Origin: Gammaproteobacteria bacterium
GTDB lineage: Bacteria > Pseudomonadota > Gammaproteobacteria > Arenicellales > Poriferihabitantaceae
Reading direction: 5' to 3'
NCBI GenBank assembly: GCA_009839585.1
Contig: VXPI01000390.1
Coordinates: 1 to 7,786 of the forward strand
DNA length: 7,786 nt
Shown here: one piece after another, positions 1 to 7,218 of the stretch
How the letters are laid out: each line of letters opens with the position of its first letter
Position numbering within the stretch: the first letter of the stretch is position 1
The notes under the pieces: generated by a model
Seen by the model: only the letters and a program-made list of their open reading frames with translations
Database searches by the model: none
Told to the model about the DNA's origin: nothing
Program-made: the position numbers and the translations under genes

Positions 1-114
1 GTATTGGTCGCATAGGCCGACTTGCCCGATATTGTACCAGTAGTTGCAGGCATGGGATAGTTGTGATTGCCGCGTTGGTGTGAGCAAGCCGTCCTGGTCT
101 TTCGCCAAAAAACC

Positions 115-143
115 TTGACCAGTACTACGGAATTTTTTGTCAT
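115..143 (+). promoter_or_regulatory. Candidate sigma-70 promoter
   Basis: TTGACC at 115-120 (five of six bases of the -35 consensus), a 17-bp spacer, then TGTCAT at 138-143 (four of six bases of the -10 consensus). It points towards the transporter gene at 440 and would give a leader of about 290 nt. The spacing is ideal, but the -10 is only moderate and the leader is long, so this is a candidate only. Confidence 0.3.
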
Positions 144-392
144 TCCGCCACTTTCAATTCAAGAATGCGTTTTTGCCTGCGATACCGTTCCAGATTTCAA
201 CTGTGCATATCGCCATCATGTGAATCAGAATTTACAATTACGCGTAGCTATGCTATACGCTCTGTTAGGCCAGTTAAGCGATTACCAGAATCACTCTCGA
301 CTCTTCGAGATTTTCCGCTTCATGACTGGAATTGGTACACCGATTCGCGATCAAATTCTGTAGACTTCGGGCAGACTGTCAAATCTTCAAAT

Positions 393-405
393 TTGCATGA
401 TGCAA
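393..405. promoter_or_regulatory. Perfect 13-bp palindrome upstream of the transporter gene
   Basis: TTGCAT-G-ATGCAA is a perfect inverted repeat with 6-bp arms and a single central base, ending 34 bp before the transporter start codon. It overlaps a second small palindrome, CAAATTTG, at 388-395. Position and symmetry suit a repressor or activator site for the transporter gene. No regulator gene is present in the window to pair it with. Confidence 0.3.
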
Positions 406-439
406 CTCCTGCCAAAACGAACTCCACCCCTTTGCCGGC

Positions 440-1432
440 ATGAAAATCCCTCTTTTTGAACGGTCCAGAGAGGATCGGCCAATTCTTGCATTAGGGCTAG
501 TGCTGGTTGGAGTACTCACTCTGGGCTTTCAGGATTCGCTAATCAAGCTGATGTCCTCCGATTCGTCGTTCTGGCAAATCCAGACATTGCGTTCCATAGG
601 CAATATCATCTTCACGGTGATTCTTGCAGCAGTTGGAGGTGGATTCGCCCTGCTGATTCCCCAAAACCCGAAAGCTGTCTGCCTCCGGTCCTTTCTCTTG
701 ATTTGCACGATGTTTTGCTTCTTTGCTGGAGCCCCCTTCCTGTCCTTGTCTCAAATGGGCGCAGGACTTTACACCTACCCACTGTTTGTTACCATACTCG
801 CTGGCCCCCTGCTTGGTGAAAAAGTCGGCATATGGCGCATCAGTTCCCTGGGCGCTGGATTACTGGGTGCGTTGCTCGTCTTCGAGCCCTGGCATGATGA
901 CTTTTCAACTGTCCAGTTGCTCCCGATTGTCGCTGGCCTCTTCTATGCCGCAAACATCATTACCATCCGCCATGCCTGTCGGTACGAAAGCCCATTAACC
1001 CTGGCTTTTTTTGTCGCAGTCGGATTTACCATATCAGGGATTGTCGGAACCGTATTGCTGGGCTTGTTTCCTCTTCCGCTATCGGTGCAGGCAGCAATGC
1101 CATTTGTTGCGATAGGATGGCCAGAACTAACACTCGGGATTCTGGTTCTGATAATTCTTACATCAATCCTTAACCTCACCGGAAATATCTGCCTTGGACG
1201 GGCTTACCAAACTGCAGAAAGCAGCTGGCTGGCGCCGGTGGATTTCAGCTATCTGATTTTTGCCGCACTCTGGAGCAAGATCATCTTCGATGAGTGGCCC
1301 AGTGGACTTGATGTAGTCGGAATGGTGTTGATCGCCGGAGCCGGAGCAATTACCGCATGGCGTGAAAATGTCCAGGCAATATCGGCCCCTAAAATGGCAA
1401 AAGTTCGTTCCCGGATCTCAAGGCCTCTTTGA
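440..1432 (+). CDS. EamA/DMT-family (drug/metabolite transporter) permease
   Basis: Inner-membrane transporter of the drug/metabolite superfamily, 330 aa, typical length for a two-EamA-domain protein with about ten helices. The first half starts with a helix around residues 17-37 and ends with the usual GEKVG plus glycine-rich helix (about residues 125-150). The second half repeats this, ending in a helix after DEWPSGLDVVG (about residues 280-305) and a basic cytoplasmic tail. These proteins export or import small metabolites; the substrate cannot be predicted. The ATG at 440 is preferred because the next Met lies inside or after the first helix, but no Shine-Dalgarno precedes it. It is the only plus-strand gene and converges on the cysteine synthase gene with a 73-bp gap that shows no strong terminator. 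It might move a substrate or product of the neighbouring operon; that is a guess from proximity. Confidence 0.9.
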   Translation: MKIPLFERSREDRPILALGLVLVGVLTLGFQDSLIKLMSSDSSFWQIQTLRSIGNIIFTVILAAVGGGFALLIPQNPKAVCLRSFLLICTMFCFFAGAPFLSLSQMGAGLYTYPLFVTILAGPLLGEKVGIWRISSLGAGLLGALLVFEPWHDDFSTVQLLPIVAGLFYAANIITIRHACRYESPLTLAFFVAVGFTISGIVGTVLLGLFPLPLSVQAAMPFVAIGWPELTLGILVLIILTSILNLTGNICLGRAYQTAESSWLAPVDFSYLIFAALWSKIIFDEWPSGLDVVGMVLIAGAGAITAWRENVQAISAPKMAKVRSRISRPL

Positions 1433-1505
1433 ATGGACAGGCCCACCTGTGAAACAGCAGCTCCCCGGGATGGGCGTGATGGGAGATAGCCCCCGCTAAA
1501 AATGT

Positions 1506-2417
1506 CTAATCCCAGACGTCTGTGCTCAAATACCGCTCTCCAGTATCTGCCAGAATCGCCAGTAGATTCTTGTTCTTGTATTCTCCGGAACGAGCCAGTT
1601 CCAGCATCCCCCAGGTCGCAGCCCCACAGGAGATTCCAGCCAGAATTCCCTCCTGTTCGGCGAGATTACGAGTTGTGTCATAAGCCTGCCGGGTGGTGAC
1701 TGGAATAATCCGATCGAACGATTTCATGTCAAGCGTATCAGGTATAAAACCGGGTGCGGTCCCCATAATCTTGTGCTTGCACGCTATGCCCTGACTGAGT
1801 ATCGGTGAGTCAGCAGGTTCTGTGGCCACGATTTCAAGATCAGGATTGCCGGGCCGCAGGAATCTGGACAAACCGCTAATCGTTCCACCGGTTCCAGTAG
1901 TCAGTATCACAGCTGCCAGATCAGAACCAAAATCCCTCTCGATCTCGCAGGCTGTCTGTTCGTGTGATTGGGGATTGGATGGGTTGTAGTGTTGCCCCAC
2001 AAAAAAATACCCCTTCTCTTTCTCAAGCCGTCTTGCCTCTTCAATGGCACCCACTGTGCCTTTCTCGGCAGGAGTGAGAATGACCTCTCCACCGTAGATC
2101 TTGAGAATCAGTTTACGCTCCTCACTCATATCCTCGGACATCACGAATATGGACCGGTAACCCTTGACCGCGGATACCATAGCCAGGCCAATGCCGGTAT
2201 TTCCGGAGGTAGGTTCGATAATCGTGTCTCCGGGTTTCAGACGGCCATCGGCTTCGGCATCTTCAATCATGCGAAGTGCCGGGCGATCCTTGACCGACCC
2301 GCCGGGATTGAAGCTTTCCAGCTTGACCCATAGATTAGCACCGGTATCACGTCCAAGCTCGTTCAGTCTCACGACAGGGGTCTCGCCGATACACTCAAGT
2401 ATATTGTCGTATCTCAT
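1506..2417 (-). CDS. cysK: Cysteine synthase (O-acetylserine sulfhydrylase), PLP-dependent
   Basis: Cytoplasmic PLP enzyme of fold type II making L-cysteine from O-acetylserine and sulfide, 303 aa, normal for CysK/CysM. The PLP-binding lysine is K43 in NPGGSVKDR. The substrate loop PTSGNTG lies at 69-75, the phosphate-binding glycine loop GTGGT at 175-179, and the serine contacting the pyridine nitrogen is S263 in GISCG. The segment KIMGTAPGFIP at 216-226 is closer to CysK than to CysM. Start at ATG 2417, matching the family N-terminus (ILECIGETPVVRL); the Shine-Dalgarno is weak. It lies 127 bp downstream of the catabolic operon on the same strand, with no clear hairpin terminator between, so read-through is possible. 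A housekeeping role in cysteine synthesis is most likely. A beta-replacement or cystathionine beta-synthase-like role on another substrate cannot be excluded from sequence. Confidence 0.9.
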   Translation of the reverse strand: MRYDNILECIGETPVVRLNELGRDTGANLWVKLESFNPGGSVKDRPALRMIEDAEADGRLKPGDTIIEPTSGNTGIGLAMVSAVKGYRSIFVMSEDMSEERKLILKIYGGEVILTPAEKGTVGAIEEARRLEKEKGYFFVGQHYNPSNPQSHEQTACEIERDFGSDLAAVILTTGTGGTISGLSRFLRPGNPDLEIVATEPADSPILSQGIACKHKIMGTAPGFIPDTLDMKSFDRIIPVTTRQAYDTTRNLAEQEGILAGISCGAATWGMLELARSGEYKNKNLLAILADTGERYLSTDVWD

Positions 2418-2544
2418 ACTGCGTTATCTGATTCCGCATCAGTTACAAAATTACAATCTGCGATTCATGAGGCCGATATGGCATGGCTACACTACTGCTT
2501 CAAGTTTACGCCATAACGACCGGTTCCAGGCCACAGACAGACAA
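2418..2544. other. Gap between the dehydrogenase and cysteine synthase genes
   Basis: 127 bp between two minus-strand genes. I found no hairpin followed by a T run in the direction of transcription and no good -35/-10 pair for the cysteine synthase gene. It is therefore undecided whether that gene has its own promoter here or is the last gene of the operon. Confidence 0.4.
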
Positions 2545-3483
2545 TCAATCACTCGGACCGCGAAGCTGCCGGCTTTGCAAATACCCAACGATCATTGCAT
2601 CGCGCCTTTTACCTAGCTCTTGCGTGGTCTCACCCCTGCCTTCCTCAATAACTCCATCAAACAGCGTTTTGGCCAAATCTTCCGTCAATTCGACCTCGCC
2701 AAGATCGTCCCACCATCTTTTGAAACTGTCTGAATACCGCCTGCAAAACTCACTGAGACCACCGGGACCAGCACCGAGATGGAACAGCATGTGCGGACCC
2801 ATTGCTGCCCACCTGAGTCCGGGGCCTGCCCAGACCGCCTTGTCAACATCCTCAACCGAAACCACCCCGTTTTCGACCAGGCTGACTGCCTCACGCCACA
2901 GCGCGGCCTGAAGTCGGTTAGCAACATGTGCAGGAACTTCCTTGTTGATCCGAATCGTGATCTTGCCAACTCGTTTATAGAACTGTTCAGCAATCTCGAG
3001 AACGCCATCCGCGGTTTTCGAATTGATCAACAATTCCACCAGGGGAATCAGGTGTGGTGGATTAAAAGGATGCCCGAGAAGAAACCGGGAAGGATTTTTC
3101 CATCCACGTTGCATCTCACTCAGCATCAATCCGGAAGCCGATGAAGCAACGACCGCATCTTGCCCGAGGTGTGCTTCAATGTCCTTGAACAGGGTGAATT
3201 TCAGATCAAGACGTTCCGGCACGCACTCCTGGACAAATTGTGCATTTTCGACTGCCAGACTGGCGCTGGCGTGGATATGCAGGGCATCAGGGTTGCCATG
3301 TCCGGTCATGTTGAGCGCTTCAAGGGTTGGCCAGGCTGCCCCGACATAATCCCTCAAGCGCTGTTCGCTCTCTGGAGCGGGATCGTAGACATGGACGCGC
3401 AACCCGGCCGACAGGAATAATGCGGTCCAGCTTGAACCGATCACTCCGGCACCTAATACTGCAACTTCCTCAATCTCTGGCAT
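2545..3483 (-). CDS. 3-hydroxyacyl-CoA dehydrogenase / L-carnitine dehydrogenase-family protein
   Basis: Soluble NAD-dependent dehydrogenase, 312 aa, oxidising a 3-hydroxy acid or its CoA ester to the 3-keto compound. The N-terminal Rossmann domain has GAGVIG at 11-16 and D34 at the end of the second strand, indicating NAD. The catalytic pair is H138 (GHPFNP) and E150, with S117 (SSASG) and N189 (EVPAHVANR) as the usual partner residues. The C-terminal helical domain has the GPGLRWAAMGP signature seen in L-carnitine dehydrogenases and related short hydroxyacid dehydrogenases. Length and motifs fit single-domain carnitine dehydrogenase; there is no fused thioesterase domain. The frame is open up to 3756, but the upstream part overlaps the SDR gene; ATG 3483 begins the Rossmann fold directly and has AGGTGG 11 nt upstream. 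It lies 20 bp after the SDR stop. Membership of the superfamily is sure; the carnitine assignment is only favoured by the BKACE and Rieske neighbours. Confidence 0.88.
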   Translation of the reverse strand: MPEIEEVAVLGAGVIGSSWTALFLSAGLRVHVYDPAPESEQRLRDYVGAAWPTLEALNMTGHGNPDALHIHASASLAVENAQFVQECVPERLDLKFTLFKDIEAHLGQDAVVASSASGLMLSEMQRGWKNPSRFLLGHPFNPPHLIPLVELLINSKTADGVLEIAEQFYKRVGKITIRINKEVPAHVANRLQAALWREAVSLVENGVVSVEDVDKAVWAGPGLRWAAMGPHMLFHLGAGPGGLSEFCRRYSDSFKRWWDDLGEVELTEDLAKTLFDGVIEEGRGETTQELGKRRDAMIVGYLQSRQLRGPSD

Positions 3484-3503
3484 ATTTCCGGGATCCACCT
3501 GAT

Positions 3504-4277
3504 CTACTCGAGACCCGGATGAAGCGGTGATACGGCAGTCAACCCGCCATCCAGCGTATAGCACTGCCCGGTTGCAAAGGATGCAGCATCCGAAGCGAGC
3601 CAGGTTGCCAGCTCTGCTATATCTGACGGTTTTCCGAATCGGCCAGCCGGATGTCTCGCCAAAGCATCCTGCCTTGCCTTTGCGGGATCTTTTGCAACAG
3701 AGAATGCAGCATCGGCCATCTCGGTCATAATCCAGCCGGGCGAGATAGCATTGCATCGAATCCCGGGGCCATGATCAACTGCAATTGACCGCGTCAAGCC
3801 ATGCACGAATGCTTTCGATGCATTATAAATCGCCAGACCGGGGTCAGCGGTATTTCCTGATATCGATCCCATATTGATAATCACGCCCCCTTCATGCATA
3901 AGCGGAATCAGCTCCCGGGAACATGCGAACACTCCAAAAGCGTTAACCCCCATCAGCGTCTGCCACTCCTGGTCGGTGGTTTCAAGAATGGTTTTCTCGA
4001 TCTGCACACCGGCGTTGTTCACCAGGATTGACAACTTGCCGAATAGCCTCTCGACCGTGCTTCGCAATCGTTGTACATCCCCTGTACACGATACATCGGC
4101 TTTCAACCAATGTGCTTCAGAAGGGTAATCATCCGGCCTATCACTGCGCGCACAGCAAACAACCGAAGCGCCTGCCTGTATATATCTTTCGGCAATCGCC
4201 CGACCGATACCCCGGCCACCACCGGTGATTACTGCGGATTTTCCAGCGAGAGTCCTGGTTCGCTGATTGTCTGCCAT
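3504..4277 (-). CDS. Short-chain dehydrogenase/reductase (second SDR of the operon)
   Basis: Classical SDR oxidoreductase, 257 aa, soluble, presumably tetrameric like its family. The cofactor loop TGGGRGIG is at 18-25 and NNAG at 87-90. The catalytic tetrad is N112, S138, Y151 and K155 (YNASK). The end of the second strand reads CCARS with no acidic residue and with R44, which favours NADP(H) over NAD(H). The C-terminus has the standard TGQ-x-LDGG motif. Its start is only 3 bp after the BKACE stop, so translation is probably coupled. It resembles the other SDR of the operon in the stretch after NNAG (IEKTI-ETT--EW), suggesting an old duplication. The likely job is oxidation or reduction of a hydroxy/keto group on the same compound as the cleavage enzyme. 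By analogy a D-carnitine dehydrogenase role is possible, but the substrate is not readable. Confidence 0.9.
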   Translation of the reverse strand: MADNQRTRTLAGKSAVITGGGRGIGRAIAERYIQAGASVVCCARSDRPDDYPSEAHWLKADVSCTGDVQRLRSTVERLFGKLSILVNNAGVQIEKTILETTDQEWQTLMGVNAFGVFACSRELIPLMHEGGVIINMGSISGNTADPGLAIYNASKAFVHGLTRSIAVDHGPGIRCNAISPGWIMTEMADAAFSVAKDPAKARQDALARHPAGRFGKPSDIAELATWLASDAASFATGQCYTLDGGLTAVSPLHPGLE

Positions 4278-4280
4278 TGC

Positions 4281-5210
4281 TCAAAATCCAACTTGACCTG
4301 AACCCTTGAGTGCCAGCCGTTGGCGGGCCTGATCAGGGGTTGCCACTTCAAGTCCTGATGACTCTATGCCGGATTTGATCTTTTGGACCTGCTGGGCATT
4401 ACTGACTGCCAATTCACCCTTGTCGATCCACAGACTGTCTTCAAGACCAACCCTGAGATTACCGCCCATTTCATAGGCCCTGGTTGCAAATGGCATCTGA
4501 TGCCGACCCGCTGCCAGGACTGACCATTCATGATCATCACCAAACAATTTGCATGCGATTTGATGCATATGCAGAAGGTTGTCGAGGTCGGCACCAACCC
4601 CACCCAGGATGCCGAATATCAACTGTATGAACAAGGGTGGTTCGATCAACTTGCGATCTACGAAATACGCCAGATTATAAAGATGTCCAAGATCGTAACA
4701 TTCAAACTCGAAGCGCGTACCGTGTTGCTCACCGAGCTCCTTCAATGCATATTCAATGGTCTTGAATGTATTCGGGAAGATGAAGTCTCGCGTCATTTCC
4801 AGAAACGGCTGTTCCCAGTCGTATTTCCATGAATCATGCTTCTGTGCCATCGGGAATATTCCGAAGTTGAGAGAACCCATATTCAGGGATGCCATTTCCG
4901 GACTGGCTTTCAGAGCCGCCGCCAGACGCTGCTCGATAGACATCCCGAGACCACCACCGGTCGATACATTCACCACCGCATCACACCGATTCCGAATACC
5001 CGGCAGAAATTGCATAAACGTCTCGGGTCGATAATCAGGTCGACCATTATCAGGATCACGTGCATGCAGATGAATAATCGAAGCGCCAGCCTGACAGGCT
5101 CCCACCGCGGCATCTTCGATCTGCTTCGGAGTAATCGGCAGGTATGGCGACATACTTGGGGTGTGGATACCCCCAGTAACTGCGCAGGTAATGATTACGG
5201 ATTTCGACAT
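4281..5210 (-). CDS. BKACE-family beta-keto acid cleavage enzyme (3-keto-5-aminohexanoate cleavage protein-like)
   Basis: Zinc-dependent Claisen-type cleavage enzyme, 309 aa, a TIM barrel of the Kce/DUF849 family. These enzymes react a beta-keto acid with acetyl-CoA to give acetoacetate and a new acyl-CoA; members act on 3-keto-5-aminohexanoate, dehydrocarnitine and others. Visible landmarks are the zinc ligands H47 and H49 (HLHARDP), the STGGG segment at 83-87, and R253 with E257-D258 in RVGLED, matching the Arg, third zinc ligand and catalytic Asp of Kce. Where Kce has a substrate-binding Glu after its TGA motif, this protein has I15 (TGGIHTP), so an amino-bearing substrate like that of Kce is less likely. 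The open frame extends 16 codons further to 5258, but ATG 5210 is chosen because AGGGG lies 6 nt upstream and the family begins at this point. It sits 66 bp after the first SDR and 3 bp before the second. Family sure; substrate unknown. Confidence 0.93.
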   Translation of the reverse strand: MSKSVIITCAVTGGIHTPSMSPYLPITPKQIEDAAVGACQAGASIIHLHARDPDNGRPDYRPETFMQFLPGIRNRCDAVVNVSTGGGLGMSIEQRLAAALKASPEMASLNMGSLNFGIFPMAQKHDSWKYDWEQPFLEMTRDFIFPNTFKTIEYALKELGEQHGTRFEFECYDLGHLYNLAYFVDRKLIEPPLFIQLIFGILGGVGADLDNLLHMHQIACKLFGDDHEWSVLAAGRHQMPFATRAYEMGGNLRVGLEDSLWIDKGELAVSNAQQVQKIKSGIESSGLEVATPDQARQRLALKGSGQVGF

Positions 5211-5276
5211 GGTTTCCCCTGCAATGGACAATGATTCACAACGCTGATCCGGCATCAATCTCCGGCAATCCGTTAC

Positions 5277-6038
5277 TTATAACCGCATTTGCTGCACCTG
5301 AGCAGTCAACCCCCCATCAAGCACCCACAACTGCCCTGTAGCATAGCCCGCCTCATCACCCGCTAACCAGAATACCAGATTTGCAACATCCTCAGGGGTT
5401 CCATAGCGATGGATCGGGTGAACTTCTCGCGCTGCCTCGTAGTATCGTTCACTATCACCTCCTTCACCAAAGAAACTCTTTAACATGGGAGTATCAATAA
5501 AGCCCGGACAGATGGCATTCACCCGGATATTTTCGGGTCCATGGTCACATGCCATGGCCCTGGTCAGGGCATGCACTGCTCCTTTTGTTGCACAGTAGGC
5601 TGCCAGTTTGGGGTCAGCAATGAACCCGTCATAGGAACCGAAATTGATGACAGAACCACCGGTCTTGCGCATCAAGGCAAGTGCGTATTTCGAAGTCAGG
5701 AAAGTACCGGTCACATTGATTGCGAAAATCCGGTTCCACTCATCCAGAGTTGTCTCCTCAATGGTTTTTTCGATTTCAATTCCCGCCGCATTGACTAGAA
5801 TGTCGAGTCGGTCATGATGGCTCTGGATGTGCTGCATCAGGTCAATCGCACTTTGCTCGCAGGTCACATCGTGTTCAATGTATTTGACATCAGGATGCGT
5901 CTGCCTGACAAGGTCAGCAGCATACACTCTGGCACCTTCCTTGAATAGCCGCTCACAAATCGCCTGGCCAATCCCCCCACAACCACCGGTGACGATTGCA
6001 ACCCGGTCGCGCAGAGGGTGGTCTTTTCCTGCACTCAT
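5277..6038 (-). CDS. Short-chain dehydrogenase/reductase (first SDR of the operon)
   Basis: Classical SDR oxidoreductase, 253 aa. The cofactor loop TGGCGGIG is at 17-24 and NAAG at 83-86. The tetrad is N108, S135, Y148 and K152 (YCATK). D42 at the end of the second strand (YAADL) predicts NAD(H), in contrast to the other SDR of this operon, so this enzyme probably runs in the oxidative, catabolic direction. The C-terminus carries TGQLWVLDGG. Its ATG overlaps the Rieske oxygenase stop codon in ATGA, a 4-bp overlap typical of translational coupling, which ties its function to the oxygenase. It could oxidise a hydroxy acid before cleavage by the downstream BKACE enzyme. 3-hydroxybutyrate dehydrogenase for the acetoacetate product is another possibility, but nothing in the sequence decides this. 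Confidence 0.92.
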   Translation of the reverse strand: MSAGKDHPLRDRVAIVTGGCGGIGQAICERLFKEGARVYAADLVRQTHPDVKYIEHDVTCEQSAIDLMQHIQSHHDRLDILVNAAGIEIEKTIEETTLDEWNRIFAINVTGTFLTSKYALALMRKTGGSVINFGSYDGFIADPKLAAYCATKGAVHALTRAMACDHGPENIRVNAICPGFIDTPMLKSFFGEGGDSERYYEAAREVHPIHRYGTPEDVANLVFWLAGDEAGYATGQLWVLDGGLTAQVQQMRL

Positions 6039-7165
6039 GCCGAACAGGCTCTCCTGTAGGCATCTAAGACCAGACCATGAAAATGATGCACCGCATGTTC
6101 GCTCATGCCGCTTTGATCAGGATCGACAAGGTAACGCCCTTGCTTGAAGCCGGGTGTGCGCATTCCTCTCTGTACGCTTTCCACCAATCCGATATCCTCG
6201 GGTTGCAGAACCTCATCAATAAAGCGAATTGTCTCGAGCTCTGCCTCAATGGGCTGCCCGGTTTCGTAAAAGAAATCGAATTCTTCATAGGTCTGCTCAG
6301 GTCCCGCCGGGATGAATTTCCAGACCATGAAGTTCCCTCTTCCCGGATAACGCAACAGTGCCGTGTTTGGCCACAAATACCAGACCGCATGATCGGTAAC
6401 CGTTGCATTGGTTACGTCGTAGGCCTGATTGTCCGACATGCCGGCCTTGGCCATATGGCTGGAATAAATACCGTGAGTACGGACCTTGTAGCTATCCATG
6501 TCCACCAGAGTACAGAAATCCTTGTGTGCGACCGGGCAGTGGTAGCATTCCAGAAAATTATCCACAACTGTCTTCCAGTTTGCCTGGATATTGTAGGTCA
6601 AGCGATGGGCGAAACTGAGATCAGCAATATCCGGCGCATAAGAACGAATCTCCTCTGCCAAGTTTCCGGATTGTATTGACAGCGGCTCCGCTTCAGGGTC
6701 TAGATTCACAAATACCAGATCGCAAAAAATCTCGATTTGAACAGCATCGAGACAAACGTCTTTCGGGTCAAAATTGCTGATGTACTCAGAACGGCGCGCA
6801 ACTTGCAGGGTTCCATCAAGTCGATAGCTCCATGCGTGGTAGGGGCAGACAATCAGGTTCCGGTTGCCTTCACCTTCCAGTAACTCGTGCCCGCGATGTT
6901 TGCAGACATTGTAGAACGCTCTTAATTGATCATCATGATCGCGAACAGCAAAGATGCTCTGCCCCTGGATTTGGGCGGTGATGTAGCTTCCGGGTTGCAT
7001 GAGTTTTTCAGCATGACAAAAAAACTGCCAGCTACGGTGAAAAATCTGGCTTTTCTCGATATCCAGGAATTTTGCATCGCTGTAGCAGTTCGCATTGAGA
7101 GACCATGAACTGAGCGGATCGGACACATAGCCGCTACTGATTCGATCAAATTCATCTTGATCCAT
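6035..7165 (-). CDS. Rieske oxygenase, carnitine/betaine monooxygenase (CntA/YeaW/GbcA)-type
   Basis: Oxygenase component of a two-component Rieske non-heme iron enzyme, 376 aa; CntA is about the same length. The Rieske [2Fe-2S] ligands are C88, H90, C107 and H110 (CKH...CPYH). The mononuclear iron site is H209, H214 and D324. The bridging residue is E206 in NFLECYHC, where most Rieske oxygenases have Asp; this Glu marks the carnitine monooxygenase (CntA) type. The C-terminal SEHAVHHFH motif also matches CntA/YeaW. Such enzymes use O2 and electrons from a separate reductase to hydroxylate next to a quaternary nitrogen, causing C-N cleavage or N-demethylation. No reductase gene is in the window. 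The frame is open to 7309, but ATG 7165 has AGGAG 8 nt upstream, while the upstream Met codons lie in promoter-like DNA. It is the first gene of the operon and overlaps the SDR start by 4 bp. Carnitine, glycine betaine and proline betaine-type substrates are all possible. Confidence 0.92.
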   Translation of the reverse strand: MDQDEFDRISSGYVSDPLSSWSLNANCYSDAKFLDIEKSQIFHRSWQFFCHAEKLMQPGSYITAQIQGQSIFAVRDHDDQLRAFYNVCKHRGHELLEGEGNRNLIVCPYHAWSYRLDGTLQVARRSEYISNFDPKDVCLDAVQIEIFCDLVFVNLDPEAEPLSIQSGNLAEEIRSYAPDIADLSFAHRLTYNIQANWKTVVDNFLECYHCPVAHKDFCTLVDMDSYKVRTHGIYSSHMAKAGMSDNQAYDVTNATVTDHAVWYLWPNTALLRYPGRGNFMVWKFIPAGPEQTYEEFDFFYETGQPIEAELETIRFIDEVLQPEDIGLVESVQRGMRTPGFKQGRYLVDPDQSGMSEHAVHHFHGLVLDAYRRACSA

Positions 7166-7218
7166 ACGGATTACTCCTGCCTGTTCAATGTTCCAGATGA
7201 GTTCAGCCCAGCCAGATG

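Larger units (their letters stand above)
1..439. other. Left-end region without a convincing gene
   Basis: I see no gene I can defend here. Plus-strand frames 67-363 and 165-443 are open, but they are rich in Ser, Arg and Pro, lack a ribosome binding site and match no family I know. On the minus strand, frames open to the left edge (for example 153 down to 2, and an ATG at 143 reading leftwards) could be the start of a gene cut by the window, but none has a clear Shine-Dalgarno. The region holds a candidate promoter (115-143) and a perfect short palindrome (393-405), described separately. A small imperfect hairpin (GCGTAGC, loop TAT, GCT-AT-ACGC) lies at 242-260; its role is unknown. Confidence 0.5.

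Noticed and set aside
67..363. 98-aa plus-strand open frame starting with TTG
   Set aside because: No ribosome site, no recognisable motif and a composition typical of chance frames.
1433..1505. Bidirectional terminator between the transporter and cysteine synthase genes
   Set aside because: Only short, scattered pairings (for example GCCCA at 1441 with TGGGC at 1471, and CTGT-GAA-ACAG) without a T run; not a convincing intrinsic terminator.
1968..2911. Long plus-strand frames opposite the cysteine synthase and dehydrogenase genes
   Set aside because: They are antisense shadows of well-supported genes with catalytic motifs on the minus strand.
3484..3756. 91-codon N-terminal extension of the hydroxyacyl-CoA dehydrogenase frame
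   Set aside because: It overlaps the end of the SDR gene, is rich in Cys and Arg, and precedes a start that begins the Rossmann fold directly with its own ribosome site.
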